From the NCBI RefSeq assembly GCF_910592395.1, contig NC_088324.1, forward strand, positions 6,228,953-6,292,952: a stretch of 64,000 nucleotides of DNA, in the 5' to 3' direction. The position numbers were made by a program, and so were the translations under genes. This document shows, piece by piece, positions 1 through 12,300 of the stretch; within the stretch, counting starts at the first letter, position 1; each line of letters begins with the position of its first letter. Source of the stretch: Lineus longissimus (Eukaryota; Nemertea; Pilidiophora; Heteronemertea; Lineidae). The notes beneath the pieces are model-generated. The model ran no database searches and was not told the origin of the DNA. It saw nothing but the letters and a program-made list of their open reading frames with translations.

Positions 1-163
1 GTTAGTCAGTGATTTTGCTTTAACTTACGAACATAACGTGAAGTCAAAGTACACGCTATATTCGTGACCTAACATGTTTGAACAACTGGCCTCGGCCTAG
101 AACACCGATGATGGGCCAGACGAACATGTGTTAATGAGAGATGAAATGCTTGTGACCACGTAC

Positions 164-177
164 GGGGGGGGGGGGGG
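164..177 (+). repeat. Poly-G tract in intron 1, present in every unit at variable length
   Basis: G14 here. Equivalent tracts: 6560-6576 (17), 21369-21385 (17), 30136-30151 (16), 36646-36662 (17), 43053-43066 (14), 57190-57198 (9) and 63509-63520 (12). Flanks ACGTAC or similar on the left are constant. Able to form G-quadruplexes on the transcribed sense RNA. Confidence 0.9.
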
Positions 178-376
178 CTGTCCTTAATCAAAGTCATTAT
201 AGTTTAAGTATTCGCTGCAAGAAACTGTCGTTTATGGGTTCTAGTACTTGTTTCACAAACGCTTATTAGAAATATTACAAATACTAATGTTATTATAATA
301 TGATTGTTAGCTCTTCTGGATTACAAGCTTGATGGATCTGATCCGGATATACGGTTTGTATATAACAGTACATATA

Positions 377-2484
377 CAGTAAGTAGTTTGAATTTTATTG
401 GTCTTTTCGCAAGTTAGGCCAAACCTTATTAAAGAGTGCGTAATGGGTACAAGAGGGGTGTTCAAAGCACACACTACCGCAAGGAATATTATGACACGAT
501 CAGGACAGATTGTCCTGTCATAGGATAATGTTTAATTCATGTCATTTGAAAATGACATGAGTAAGCCAGAGTTTGAAGAAAGCATTGATTCATTCTGATT
601 TGAATGATCACTTAACTTTGAATGGGCCTAGGTCAGGAGATGACTGACCAACACTAAAGCTGACCTGTCCGAAATTACACTTTATTTCCAATCATGAAAA
701 ATTCAGTACATTCGGTTTTTAAAAATCTCCTTTTCTAAATCAATTTTTATTACTTTTAAGGTACATTCAGATTTCTGACCATTGGAACAGTTGAATTATA
801 AGGCATCACCTGGACCATTATTCTCAAGGTCATCAAAATCAATCTCACTGTCCTCAGCATCTTCATCTGCATCTTCGAGAAGGTCATTAGCAATATTTCT
901 GTACTCCCCGTTTTCATTCGGGACCAGTCCGGCTACCTGAAAGGCATGTGGATTCAGGAGGGACGTCATCACAAGCTCGGCTATGTAGAACAGATGCAAG
1001 GGGTATTCTGGGACAGGTGCCATCGGCTGCAGTATTTGCATGCTTCCAGTTTTTCCAGCGGCGCTGACGTGAGCTTTAAATGCCCTCATAATGGTCAAGT
1101 CCAAAGGTTGACTCATAGATGTGCACCGCGCGCGAATGTTATCAAGGAGCACACCAGCTCCTACAACAGGGGCACAGAATTCATCAGCCAAGTGAAGTCT
1201 AAACTGATCTAAGAGTAAAAGACTTGTATTTGGTTCAAATTCACCAATGAATGGAGAAAAGACTTCATGAGTGTGTCATGATTCCCCCACCCTGATCGTG
1301 ATGAAGTGACACGGACATTTTCAGTAATGTTTCCAAGTCCACGAATTTCTCGGATGAAGCCTGGTTCTCTGAACACAATATGGGCTGGCATTTTTTCCCC
1401 ATTAGATCGAATTGTCAACCCAACGGTACATCCTAATTTAGAATTGCCCCTTGAAGTTTTAACGTCAACATCCCTCTGTCCCGGAGTAGCTGCCGTATAC
1501 ATGGGCAGAAAGTCAGACTGACAAAAGGTTTCATTCATATTGTAAATTGTATGTTGCCACACTGTGTCCCTGACGTTTCCCTGAAATCGGCGGACACGCT
1601 CATTAGCGTCAGCTGGAATCGAAGTCGTGTTTCTTGTCTTGCGACGAAATACAACACGTTTCCGTTTCATGAAATCGCTGATCCATCCCGGAGAGCACTG
1701 AAAGAGGGACCGTTCCGGTCGGTTCAAAAGGTAGTTGTCTCTATCATCACCTGGAAGCTCATCCCACCAGCGGTGGAATTCCAGCTCGGCAAGCATGAAC
1801 CAGATCACCTCTGGATACGGGGAGGGCAAGACGAGAAATTCGAGAAATCGGTTGTGAACCTGCTCCTCCACTTGTGGCCACCATCCGTCGTGGTCGCTTC
1901 TGACCCTCCTAATCTGAGCATTGTTCTCGGCCTACTCCATTAACGTTTCCCGATTTGCTATCCATCTTCGCAATGACGTGAAGCGTCTGGCATACTCTGC
2001 CACATTAAGCAGCCAACCATGTTCAATCGCATGTTCGCAATCGAGGACGTGGCGCAATGGTGCAGTTACACTATAGCTGTTGTGACGTCTTGGTAGTCTA
2101 GGACTATCAACTTCATCATCCTCATCAGTGTCCATACCAATGGCAGTTGAGAGTATGAACACAAGGATACAACAGATTTTTGCGAATTTTCGCATTGGGC
2201 ATTATCTCCAGCTGGAAAAGGACTGTCTCTCCACCTGGAAAAGGTTTGTCCTGAAGCTCATAGGCCTGCTTGTACCATAAACCTATCTGTACCTTTTACA
2301 TCACGGCAATAATCGAGTCAAACACTGAGATCACACGCATGGGGACATCAAGCCTGGCTGAAAATTGATTAGGCCAAGTTGACGCTACTCCAGGATCTAA
2401 TGCTTACATGATTCTCCCATTGTGGGCCTCAAATTGGTTTTGGCTGTAAACTAGGCCGAAGACCGATAAAATCCGAACTTACTG
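377..2484 (-). mobile_element. pogo/Tigger-like DNA transposon, unit 1
   Basis: Imperfect terminal inverted repeats start CAGTAAGT on the left and end ACTTACTG on the right, flanked by TA (375-376 and 2485-2486). Both ends share ATTTTAT(C/T)GGTCTT inside the TIR. The transposase reads on the minus strand, antisense to the host gene. 2108 bases, in intron 2. Confidence 0.8.
796..2135 (-). pseudogene. pogo/Tigger-like (DDE_1) transposase, unit 1, broken
   Basis: The protein starts MDTDEDDEV, then has a CENP-B/HTH-like region (SYSVTAPLRHVLD, EYARRF, TSLRRW and ISDFMKRK) and a DDE_1-type core: NMNETFCQ, GCTVGL, LLLLDQFRPH and CTSMSQPLDL, with an acidic C-tail. Family knowledge expects NMDET at the first site; here it is Asn (ATT on the plus strand at 1533-1535). 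Lesions are a 13-base deletion near 1268, a TAG near 1940 where other units have CAG, and a 12-base in-frame deletion near 1981. Confidence 0.75.
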
Positions 2485-2638
2485 TATATACTAACTGGCT
2501 TGAGGCCACTTCGGGTCACTTTAGCCCAATGGTAATAGGAAGGTTTCGCTTCGTTACGAACTACGAAAACCGAGCACGAAAATCGAAAGAAGACGAAGAA
2601 ATATTATCATAGGGGAGTAAAATCTAAAGTCTTCTCCT

Positions 2639-2733
2639 GCTTGTTGGCTGGGGAAGCCTAATGTAACGAAGAATTGGAAATAGTTTTATTATAATAGTGG
2701 ATAAAAATCAATAGTCTTCACCAGCCAACAAGC
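2639..2733 (+). repeat. Conserved hairpin upstream of the LamG exon
   Basis: GCTTGTTGGCTGGGGAAG (2639-2656) pairs with CTTCACCAGCCAACAAGC (2716-2733), 17 of 18 bases, around a 59-base AT-rich loop. Present in units 1-7 (for example near 17276-17369 and 32584-32679), about 100 bases before the LamG acceptor. Role unknown; a short MITE remnant or an RNA structure are both possible. Confidence 0.8.
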
Positions 2734-2829
2734 TTAATCAACAACATTACCTTACATCCGGAAAGCAACTATCACTTACATGTTTACCATCACGTGACCA
2801 GTTCAATTTCTATCATTTTTATTTCGTAG

Positions 2830-3394
2830 CCTATCTGGAAATGCGAAGTATGTCGAGTCTCTAGTTTTTTTCGGAAAGTGCTTCAGTTTAATGATAAGCA
2901 CGCATCTGCAACTCTACCTTATATCAATACATTCAAATACAAACAGATTACAATTACCTTTTATATAAGATTCCTTCAGAGGAAGCTTGTCCAAAAGTGG
3001 GTAAATTTCTATACTGATGTAGAAAGAATTAGCCTAGGAAATCACCAAAATGAGCAAGTGAGGATTGGTGTGTGACACAGGGATACCTCTAAACATATCA
3101 ATGGAGGATACATTTTTCACTTTTCAGTCGGCTATCAATCGCTTGTCAGGCGCAAATGTTGGCAGCATTTTGCTGTTTCAATTACCAGGAATAAGTCTAT
3201 TCCTAAGCCCCATGTCAAACTTTATAGGAACGGGAACCTCTTAAGAATGACAAAGTATAAGCGATATAAAAACACGCATGTGTGGAGAAAGTATTCATTT
3301 TTGGGTAAATTCATTCAAATGAATCAAATGTCGAATTTTAGGTTTTACCCAACTATCGTGACAAAACTTGATATTTTAAGGGGAAAAAAAAGAG
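2830..3394 (+). pseudogene. LamG-like exon of copy A (frameshift and stop)
   Basis: It follows the acceptor TTTATTTCGTAG and ends at AGAG|GTAGGT. Homology to the intact LamG exons is clear along its whole length. A +2 shift after about 2866 and a TGA at 3073 remove the second half of the domain. Class II sequence (VRIGV at the variable window), as in copies C, E and F. Confidence 0.65.
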
Positions 3395-4839
3395 GTAGGT
3401 TAATAAACTCGTTAATTATCTGAGCCTGAGGGCTTCACCACGACTTTGAAGACGAGTTTATTATTTTCATATTATGCACTGGTCCGAATAGGAATTTAAG
3501 GATATTATTGTGCTGGGAGACGTAATTTTCTTGTGAAAACTTGAATTTATGTTGACATTAGACGACTGTAATTCACCATCCAATCAGTCGTAAATGGGCA
3601 TCATCAGATACCTACGCTAATCAAATAAAAAATCAGCATTTTTTAGCATGCGAAATGTCCCCAAACCTCTTCGGCACAAGCAGCTTGTTTTTAAAGGAAT
3701 GTGTTTATTTTTCTCCTGCTCCTTAATAAACAATACTTCTGAATGTTTTTGACGATCTGTAAATTTTGTTTGTACTCTTAGTTATAAAAAACACGATTTT
3801 CGTAAATGTTCCCCCTCAAACCTTCACCTCATTAACAGGGTCACTGAAGGCAGTGAAGGCAGTGTTGCTTTGCCGTGATTTGTTGGGCTGAAGCCTTGCA
3901 AACTACGCCTTTTCTTTCCCACTTTTCTAATTGTTCGAAGCTAACTTAGGAAAAGATGACGAATGTACGCACTGCCAGTGTATTTTAATGTGTTCAAGCA
4001 ATTACAAGTTATGTCATCTGCCACCGAGGTTGTTTGGGGCTCTCCCCGATTCGCCAAGCAAAAAGGAAACATCTATATCTACAGCAAGAGGTCACAGCGT
4101 AGACCCATGGCTCCATGCAGCGCCTTACTAGTATCGGTCCTCATGGAGAGGATCGACGCATGGAGGGCTGACTCGGTTCAAATCGGAGTCAACATCGGAA
4201 TAGCATGATAATTCGAGCAGATTTTTGAATTTTTCCTTTTTTGGTGAAATTTGTCGATGGAAACAACTTTATAGAGGTGACTGGGCAGCCGACAGCTTGG
4301 GAATACTGCCCTTCAATTACTAATACCAACGGTCCTCCGAACAAGCATATTTCGGCTCAAATTTAAATATTAGCTGCTTGTTTCCTCCAATAATGAACTT
4401 TGGAATAGCTTTATAGTACAATTTGAGAAATATAGGCATCTGTTCAACGAGATAGCTGCCGAAACATGAGCATTAGTTGCAGTGAACATATGCCGAACAG
4501 CGTATATCGCAAAAGCTTTCTTAATTCTTGATATTGTGCTGCTCGAGGGGAAATTGCTGAAAACAATGCATAGGCCTATTCGTGAATGTGGCAGTTATCT
4601 TTATTTCTATAAACACCTCGAGAGCTTTTTCAAGTAATAAAAGCTTAATTAGCTCTCCAGATCAGAGTCCAATATATTTACAGTAATATAGTTATATGTC
4701 TACAGAAAGAAAAGTTCCTTATATGTAAATTGTCGATCAGACGAATACTAAGCTAGCTATGTGCCAAAGTATAAACCAGGCACAAGACCAATGATACTGG
4801 GTCAAGGAAGTTTTGTTAATGCTTTCGACTCTTCCGTAG
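3395..4839 (+). other. Intron 3 of copy A (LamG to PAN)
   Basis: No conserved coding exon that I can support. Equivalents: 18039-19637, 33341-34944, 39899-41342, 50505-53153 and 60328-61802. Units 2, 4 and 7 carry an extra segment of about 130 bases (for example 18285-18430) missing in 1, 3, 5 and 6. Units 3, 6 and 7 have separate internal deletions here. Confidence 0.6.
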
Positions 4840-5102
4840 CATTCTTGTTCACCAAACAAGGAACAGTGCACGAAACTTTACAAGAATTAGTAGTTGTGGA
4901 CCATATTCGATCTAAGCTTGATTGTACTAGAGAATGCTTGAGACAATTCATGACCAGTGAGGCAGAAAAGTGTCTCGGATTCCTTTACGAAGTCAGAAGG
5001 ACCAGTTGTGCAGTTTACCAAGTATTTGTGTCGATCTCATCTTTAAATAATTTTGGAGCGACGACAACCAGATATCAACGACAGAAATGTGCATGCACCT
5101 AA
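4840..5102 (+). CDS. PAN/Apple-like terminal exon of copy A
   Basis: It begins after CTTCCGTAG in phase 1 and encodes 86 residues plus a stop. Four cysteines are spaced C-x3-C-x11-C-x11-C, with a CLGFLYEVRRTSC core that resembles the CxGFxY...C signature of PAN modules. The length of 263 nt is identical in all seven copies. It ends in KCACT-stop, where other copies have KFACT or EFACT. No membrane segment follows. Confidence 0.55.
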
Positions 5103-5440
5103 AGTAATAGAGCTCACTATCTAAGGAACAAATCAAGATATTACATTTTCATTGAAAAAAAGTTGTTGTAAATCATCTGACCCATCTTCTCTGAAAATGG
5201 CATGACGATAGCATTGATAATAAGTGAGCTGCGAGCTAACGACTGAGATAAACAAAAGACAAGGTAGCTCATCAATGTGGTACAAATTAGTTACGTGACT
5301 GAAAAATCTAACCCACTTGTACAACTTCACATATTACCTATTATCCCTGAAAGTAAAAGCTCTCCGCCATGTAGGGTGAATCCCCTCTACAGGTAACTAT
5401 GCAGCGACGTCAAGCCGATATCAACTACAGGAATTTTGAA

Positions 5441-5446
5441 AATAAA
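5441..5446 (+). promoter_or_regulatory. Candidate poly(A) signal AATAAA after copy A
   Basis: First AATAAA after the PAN stop, 340 bases downstream. Kept as AATAAA in units 2 (20239), 4 and 5, and as ATTAAA in units 3, 6 and 7, so a usable signal is conserved in all. Confidence 0.35.
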
Positions 5447-5903
5447 TCACAGCGAGTGGAGCTGCAAAATGATAATATGCTCCTAGGATGTCTGTACGGA
5501 AAGTTCGGGTGTCAAGGGGAAAAGGAAATGGAAAAATCGTAGTGCTGAAAGCATAAATCGCTTGAAACCTGCGGGGTTTTTTGGTTGATGCGTTTGATAA
5601 CAAGTTAGACCTGTAAGAAAGGCAATCTAATGAAGAAAAACGCCGACTCAAATAACGCATGAGACGATAATAATGACGCAATTAGTCACAAACAGCTCAA
5701 TATTGATGACTCATCGAAAGTCTTTAAAAATCTATATCGTAAATGATGACTTGGATATTTGTACAAATTTTGACTTTCGCTCTTATAAATTAATGATATG
5801 TACCACACACACAAACAACGAGAGCATTGCTGTAAATACAATTGAAAGTTATTCCAAATTGTGATCATTGAAATTACAGGTGATAAAGATTGATACCTTT
5901 TTT

Positions 5904-6031
5904 ATTGGCCACCCGATATATCCTTTCAAACTCAATCTACTTTCCACTCAAGCAAAAAATTATTGATTAATAACAAAGACACAAGAAACATTTTGTTTCT
6001 CATAGCGAGAACTCGATCAATATAATATATA
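5904..6031 (+). promoter_or_regulatory. Candidate promoter upstream of exon 1 of copy B
   Basis: An ATTGG (inverted CCAAT) at 5904-5908 lies about 115 bases upstream of a TATA-like TATAATATATA at 6021-6031. The signal-peptide ATG is about 220 bases further on. The same block precedes exon 1 in every unit. This is a sequence-only guess; the real start site is unknown. Confidence 0.25.
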
Positions 6032-6252
6032 GATATTAAACGTATTGACTTCATATAGTTCATATAATGTAATATTACAACGGCGAATTCAAAGCAAAAC
6101 TGGACATCCCATCGCTATTTTTCAAATGGTTCAAGGCACTAGGTCGTATTCGACTTGGTACAAGAGTAAGACTGATTATGACAGCTGATCGGAATCATGG
6201 CATAGATTCCAAAAAGGTGCTGTTGATTGACTTCAACTTTTGTTGGTGTTTG

Positions 6253-6352
6253 ATGGTGGCATCAGTGATGATTTCGTGGTCATACTTTATGTGCACTTGT
6301 GCACTTATAACACTTAATGTAGGAGGTGTGACTGCTGGCTCTCTCCCGAAAG
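6253..6352 (+). CDS. Exon 1 of copy B: signal peptide
   Basis: ATG at 6253 starts MVASVMISWSYFMC and a hydrophobic run ending in VGGVTAG, a good signal peptide with small residues before the cut. The exon ends in phase 1 at CGAAAG|GTAAGA, a strong splice donor. An in-frame ATG at 6178 would add 25 residues before the signal. I prefer 6253 because copy C has a stop in that upstream stretch but keeps the signal peptide intact. Confidence 0.6.
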
Positions 6353-9300
6353 GTAAGATAGAGACCACGATATAAGGGCATTGTTGTTCCCAACAAGTTA
6401 GTCAGTGATTTGGCTTTAACTTACGAACATAACCTGAAGTCAAAGTACACGCTATATTCGTGACCTAACATGTTTGAACAACTGGCCTCGGCCTAGAAAA
6501 CCGCTGATGGGCAAGACGGACATGTGTTAATGAGAGATGAAATGCTTGTGACCAGGTACGGGGGGGGGGGGGGGGGCTGTTCTCAATTAAAGTCACTATA
6601 GTTTAAGTATTCGCTGCAAGAAACTGTCGTTTATGGGTTCTAGTACTTGTTTCACAAACGCTTATTAGAAATATTACAAATACTAATGTTATTATAATAT
6701 GATTGTTAGCTCTTCTGGATTACAAGCTTGATGGATCTGATCCGGATATACGGTTTGTATATCACAGTACATATACAGTAAGTAGTTTGAATTTTATCGG
6801 TCTTTTCGCAAGTTAGGCCAAACCTTATTAAAGTGTGCGTAATGGGTACAAGAGGGGTGTTCAAAGCACACACTACCGCAAGGAATATTATGACACGATC
6901 AGGAAAGATTGTCCTGTCATAGGATAATGTTTAATTCATGTCATTTGAAAATGACATGAGTAAGCCAGAGTTTGAAGAAAGCATTGATTCATTCTGATTT
7001 GAATGATCACTTAACTTTGAATGGGCCTAGATCAGTAGATGACTGACCAACACTAAAGCTGACCTGTCCGAAATTACACTTTATTTCCAATCATGAAAAA
7101 TTCAGTCCATTCGGTTTTTAAAACTGTCCTTTTCTAAACCAATTTTTATTACTTTTAAGGCACATTCAGATTTCTGACCATAGGAACAATTGAATTATAA
7201 GGCATCACCTAGACCATTATTCTCAAGGTCATCAAAATCAATCTCACTGTCCTCAGCATCTTCATCTGCATCTTCGAGAAGGTCATTAGCAATATTTCTG
7301 TACTCCCCGTTTTCATTCGGGACGAGTCCGCCTACCTGAAAGGCACGTGCTGTGGATTCAGGAGGACGTCATCCAAAGCTCGGCTATGTAGAACAGATGC
7401 AAAGGGTATTCTGGGACAGGTGCCATCGGCTTCAGTATTTGCATGCTTCCAGTCTTTCCAGCGGCGCTGACGTGAGCTCTAAATGCCCTCATAATGGTCA
7501 AGTCCAAAGGTTGACTCATAGATGTGCACCGCGCGGGAATGTTATCAAGGAGCACACCAGCTTCTACAATAGGGGCACAGCATTCATCAGCCAATTGAGG
7601 TCTAAACTGATCTAAGAGTAAAAGCCTTGTATTTGGTTCAAATTAACCAATGAATTGAAAAAAGACTTCATCAAGCCAATGTTGGAGTGTGTCATGATTC
7701 TCCCACCCTAACCTAGATGAAGTGACACAGACATTTTCAGGAATGTTTTCAAGTCCACGAATTTCTCGGATGAAGCCTGGTTCTCCGAACACAATATGGG
7801 CTTACTTTTTTTCCCAATTAGATCCAATTGTCAACCCAACGGTGCATCCTAATTAAGAATTGCCCCTAGAAGTTTAACGTCAACATCCCTCTCTCCCGGA
7901 GTAGCTGCCGTATACATGGGCAGAAAGTCCAACTGACAAAAGGTTATGTTGCCTCACTGTGTCCCTAACGTTTCCTTGAAATCGGCGGATACGCTCATTT
8001 GCGTCAGCTAGAATCGAAGTCGTGTTTCTTGTCTTGCGACGAAATACAATACGTTTCCGTTTCATGAAATCGCTGATCAATCCTGGAGAGCACTGAAAAA
8101 GGGACCGTTCCGGTCGGTTCAAAAGATAGTTGTCTCTATCATCACCTGGAAGCTCATCCCACCAGCGGTGGAATTCCAGCTCGGCAGCATGGACCAGATC
8201 ACCTCTGGAGACGGTGAGGGCAAGACGAGAAATTCGAGAAATCGGTTGTGAACCTGCTCCTCCACTTGTGGCCATATCTGTCCTGGTCGCTTCTGACCCT
8301 CCTACTTTGGGCATTGTTCTCGGCCTGCTCCATTGACGTTTCCCGATTTGCTATCCATCTTCGCAATGACGTGACTGCCAGCCTGAAACGTCTGGCATAC
8401 TCTCCTACATTAAGTAGCCAACCATGTTCAATCGCATGTTCGCAATCGAGGACGTGGCGCAATGGTGCAGTTACACTATAGCTGTTGTGACGTCTTGGTA
8501 GTCTAGGACTATCAACTTCATCATCCTCATCAGTGTCCATACCAATGGCAGTTGAGAGTATGAGCACAAAATACAACAGATGTTTTCGAATTATCGCATT
8601 GGGCATTATCTCCAGCTGGAAAAGGTCTGTCTCTCCAGCTGGAAAAGGTCTGTCCTGAAGCTCATAGGCCTGCATGTACCATCAACCTACCTGTACCTAT
8701 TACATCACGGCAATAATCGAGTCAAACAGACCACACGCATGGGGACATCAAGCCTGGCTAAAAATTGATCAGGCCAAGTTGACGCTACTCCAGGATCTAA
8801 TGCTTACCTGATTTCTCCCATTGTGGGCCTCAAATTGGTTTTGGCTGTAAATTAGGCCGAAGACCGATCCGAAAATCCGAACTTACTGTATATAGTAACT
8901 GGCTTCAGGCCACTTCGGGTCACTTTAGCCCAATGGTAATTGTTCGGTTGTTGGTCAAATAGGACCTGAGTTAATTATTTTGTTACAACATGTATGGTGC
9001 TGGCTTGTGGTGGACGCCATCAAGAGACTTGTTTACAAACAAAGTTTATTTTAGGCATATGCACTTACCTTCTTACGTAAGTGCATAGGTTCATTTTCTA
9101 TCAGTTTTCTTATACTCGCCCCATTTCGTATACACAGCTGTGGTGTGAGAAGACCGGGAGGACGTTTGCTCCTGTGTTTTTATTCGTGTTCAAGGATCCG
9201 AACTTTGAGTATTTCTATTACGTTCTTTCCACGACTGATGGAAAGAAAGATTTACTGTGTGTCTCGATCTTTGACAATTCTTTAATTCGTAACTATGCAT

Positions 9301-12300
9301 AGAGCCAAGCACATGTGTGCATAGACCATACATTTGGCTACATTTCGTAGCACTGCTTACATCATTCGTAACAAGTGTCTGTGGCGGCCGCAAGGAGCAC
9401 CTTTACATGTAACCTTTATACGCAACGTTTTACGTGGATATACGTCGGATATCTGTACTTCCTGTTTGCGCAATCGTGACTTGTCTTTTGTCACTCACTT
9501 CCGGTACCGGGCTTGCACTTTTCTGTGACGTCATCGACATGTACATGACTGTGTTTCTACGTTCTACGGGTACATAACTGTGTTTCTACGAGTTGGAGCT
9601 TCTTTGGATATGTGTTTCTCAACCAGATTGACTGACTGATGTGTTTGTGCAAGTGTCATTCATAGCAGAGAGCTCTACATTGCCACCATATAGACCATTA
9701 CCTAAGTTGCTTATGTAAATAAAGTGTGTTTGTGTATTTGTGTAAAACAGCTTCAGGGTTTGTGTTTCTTCTGGTAATTCAGTAGTGTTTTTTCATGTAG
9801 CTATGGTACATTGGTCTCTCCGACCGGATTTTTTCATCCAGATCACATTCTTCGAGGCTGTTTTGCTGATCAATTTTTCTTTCCAGGAGCATTCATTGGT
9901 GATTGTTTGTTGTCTTTGTGAGATCTATGTCACAAGTTCATGCATTTCTGACATCACTTTTCATACCTACATGTATTTCATAGCGTTCCGGTTGTGTGAA
10001 TGCGTTATGTGCGTGCAACGTTACGTTTGCGTCATTGTAAATGAGTCATGTGCGAATGCGTCTTGTGTGTGTCACTGTGAATGAGATGTGAATGAGGTGT
10101 TTCTTGTTTCTTACATTTTCATTTACAATTCTGGTGTGGTCGTTTTGTGCGTGTCATCACTATTCACACGGCATATTTCATTCGGTACGACATTTTGGTA
10201 TCATGTTCTATTCAATGAGTTAGAGTTGTGTATTGCAAAATGGGCCAAATGCATATAAGTGCATTTGTTATTTTCAGTTGTTTGAGCAACGGTGCTCTGG
10301 TCATATAATTTGATGATGTGTTGCATATACATGTACTCTTATAGTGATCAGTAACGTTACGTGTGTTTCATTCATTCACTGGTATTAAATTGTTACGTGA
10401 CATATTTGTGCATAAGGTAGTGTTGAGCCGAGGACTATCGGGTGTACATAGAGATTCTAAATAAGAATCTAAGCATTTCGTCGTGGGTTTTAAGTGGAAA
10501 ACCTTTGGAGCATACTTGTCGAGATTGGCACTAGCTGATTAAAAACGGTGCGTGCCAATTGCGACCGGTCATCTCGTATAAAGCATTTATTGTGCGGTGT
10601 AAAACATCCTCCCCTCAGTGTGTTTTTATTTTCATACTCAAGTACAATAGTACAATATGGCGGCAAGTTTAAATGAGTTGCTTGAGAAGAGGCGAATCAC
10701 CAGAGGTCGCTTCACAAAATATATCACTGTGACAGATACAGCTGCTAGGGAAGCTGAAACACTTGTTGCTGATGATGAGTCTAATGAAAAAGATGTGCAT
10801 ATAGCGATACGTACAGCTCTTTCTTCATTCAAAAGGGTTGAGGAAGTTTATGGGGAGTTATCAGGAGTGCAGGATCAAATAGATTATCATGCAGACAATG
10901 ATGCTCGCCTAAAAGCGGTGAAAGATGATGATGGTGAGGTGAGATACCTCAAAGCGTACAATCATATGTGTGCTTCGATACAAGGGTTAGAGGCATGTTT
11001 ATCACCTGTGAAGGAAGCAAGTGAAGCATCCGGAAAATCTGCTAAATCTGAGTTCAGCCCAGAAATGTTTGCAGAAAGCTTGTCAAAGGCTCTCGCCGGA
11101 GTGAACACTGGCGTTTCTGAGACACAACTAGAAGAAATTCTTTCTACGCTGACGCACAAGAAGCGAGTTATTCAGATCCCAAAATTCAAGGGCGATACTG
11201 AGCTATTTGATCAATGGCGAGATCTTGTGGATGCAGAGGTTAGAAAACCTGGGTACAGTGACGTCGAGAAGACTCATGTTGTAATTTCATTACTCGATGG
11301 AGAGGTAGCAAAGTTGGTGTCGGGTTTGAAAGACCCAAGCTACGAGGAAATAATCGAGTTCTTAGAGAATCGTTACGGAGATGTGTTAGCTCGCATTGAG
11401 AAGGCTGTCAATGAGATAGCTAGTGTTCCAGTTGTAAAAAGTCCAACAGTTCGAGAGTTGGATCCTGTGCTGAACACACTGGTGGCAAACTGGAATTACA
11501 TTAAGAAGAGGACACACGATGACCCAGAGCTCATCCGATCTAGTTGGATTCTCACTGCGTTAGTAAGGAGGAAGATGCCGAAGAGTTTGGTGAGAAAGTG
11601 GGACAGCGAACGAATCAAAGAAGAAAAGAGAACGACAGCTCCGTCCAACCTTCCAATTCGAATTGACGACTTGATCGAGAAGATCCAAGATGCAGTGAAG
11701 GTTGCTAGAAGGTCAGAGTCCCTTCCAAACGATCCAAAAAAGGAAAGATCATTTGAAAGGCGTCCATCTGGCCACGCCTTGAATGTGACCCCACAAACAC
11801 AGGAGAGTACCGAAAGTCGGTGTGTCTTTTGTGATAATGCACACCAATCCTATTCGTGTCCGTCCGTTTCCAAGATGCGTGTTGAGGAGAGATGCGAGCG
11901 TGTGAAAGCAGCAAGGGCTTGCTTCAATTGCTTGTCGAGATTCCACATGGTAAAAACATGTCGATCTAGGGGATGCAAATCGTGTAAGAAGAATCACCAT
12001 ACTTTGCTCCACTTCGAGAAAAGAAGTGGAAGTGACAACGCTGCGAGAAGTAATGTATCAGGTTCTTCTAACCTTACATCAAAGGTACTACATCAGAACA
12101 AAGTTGAATCGACTGCAGGACTGGTCAAGTCTACTGGTTCAACGAATGTCGTCATGCAGAGCGGCATAGTCAAACTTGAGTCAAAGTCTAGGGTTGCGGA
12201 AGGTCGCGTGTTACTGGACACCGGGAGTGGTGTTACGTTCATTAGCCGTTCAATGGCAAAAAGATTGAATTTGAGAGGCCCCAAGGTTGAAGGTGAGTTC

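Larger units (their letters stand above)
311..5102 (+). pseudogene. Gene copy A: LamG-PAN secreted protein, exons 2-4, LamG exon broken
   Basis: Exon 1 should end 44 bases before the window starts, as in the other units. Exon 2 is 311-353, the LamG exon 2830-3394 and the PAN exon 4840-5102. The LamG exon has two extra bases in the T-run near 2866-2873 compared with the other units, which shifts the frame. It also has TGA at 3073-3075 where intact copies have TGG. The PAN exon is still open. The TGA is shared with copy E, so the two derive from one damaged ancestor. Functional loss is inferred. Confidence 0.6.
5103..6252 (+). other. Spacer: 3' UTR of one copy and 5' region of the next
   Basis: Contains the candidate poly(A) signal (5441) and promoter block (5904-6031). 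Short minus-strand frames (for example 5421-5681) recur but break in several units. Equivalents: 19901-21058, 27307-29825 (with repeat), 35208-36335, 41606-42745, 53417-56879 (with two insertions) and 62066-63201. Confidence 0.6.

Noticed and set aside
3941-4131. Cysteine-rich frame (ECTHCQC, KLCHLPPR) after a good pyrimidine tract, possible alternative exon between LamG and PAN
   Set aside because: Phase would fit, but it ends in a stop and is broken or deleted in units 3, 4, 6 and 7, including three of the intact gene copies.
5421-5681. Minus-strand 86-codon frame repeated in several units
   Set aside because: Truncated or shifted in units 2, 3, 6 and 7 and shows no domain character; explained by unit duplication.
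6178-6252. Upstream in-frame ATG giving a 25-residue longer N-terminus
   Set aside because: It would bury the signal peptide, and the stretch is closed by a stop in copy C.
9081-9302. Open frames inside the BEL/Pao LTRs (both strands)
   Set aside because: Identical in both LTRs, short, no known LTR protein; regulatory sequence by position.
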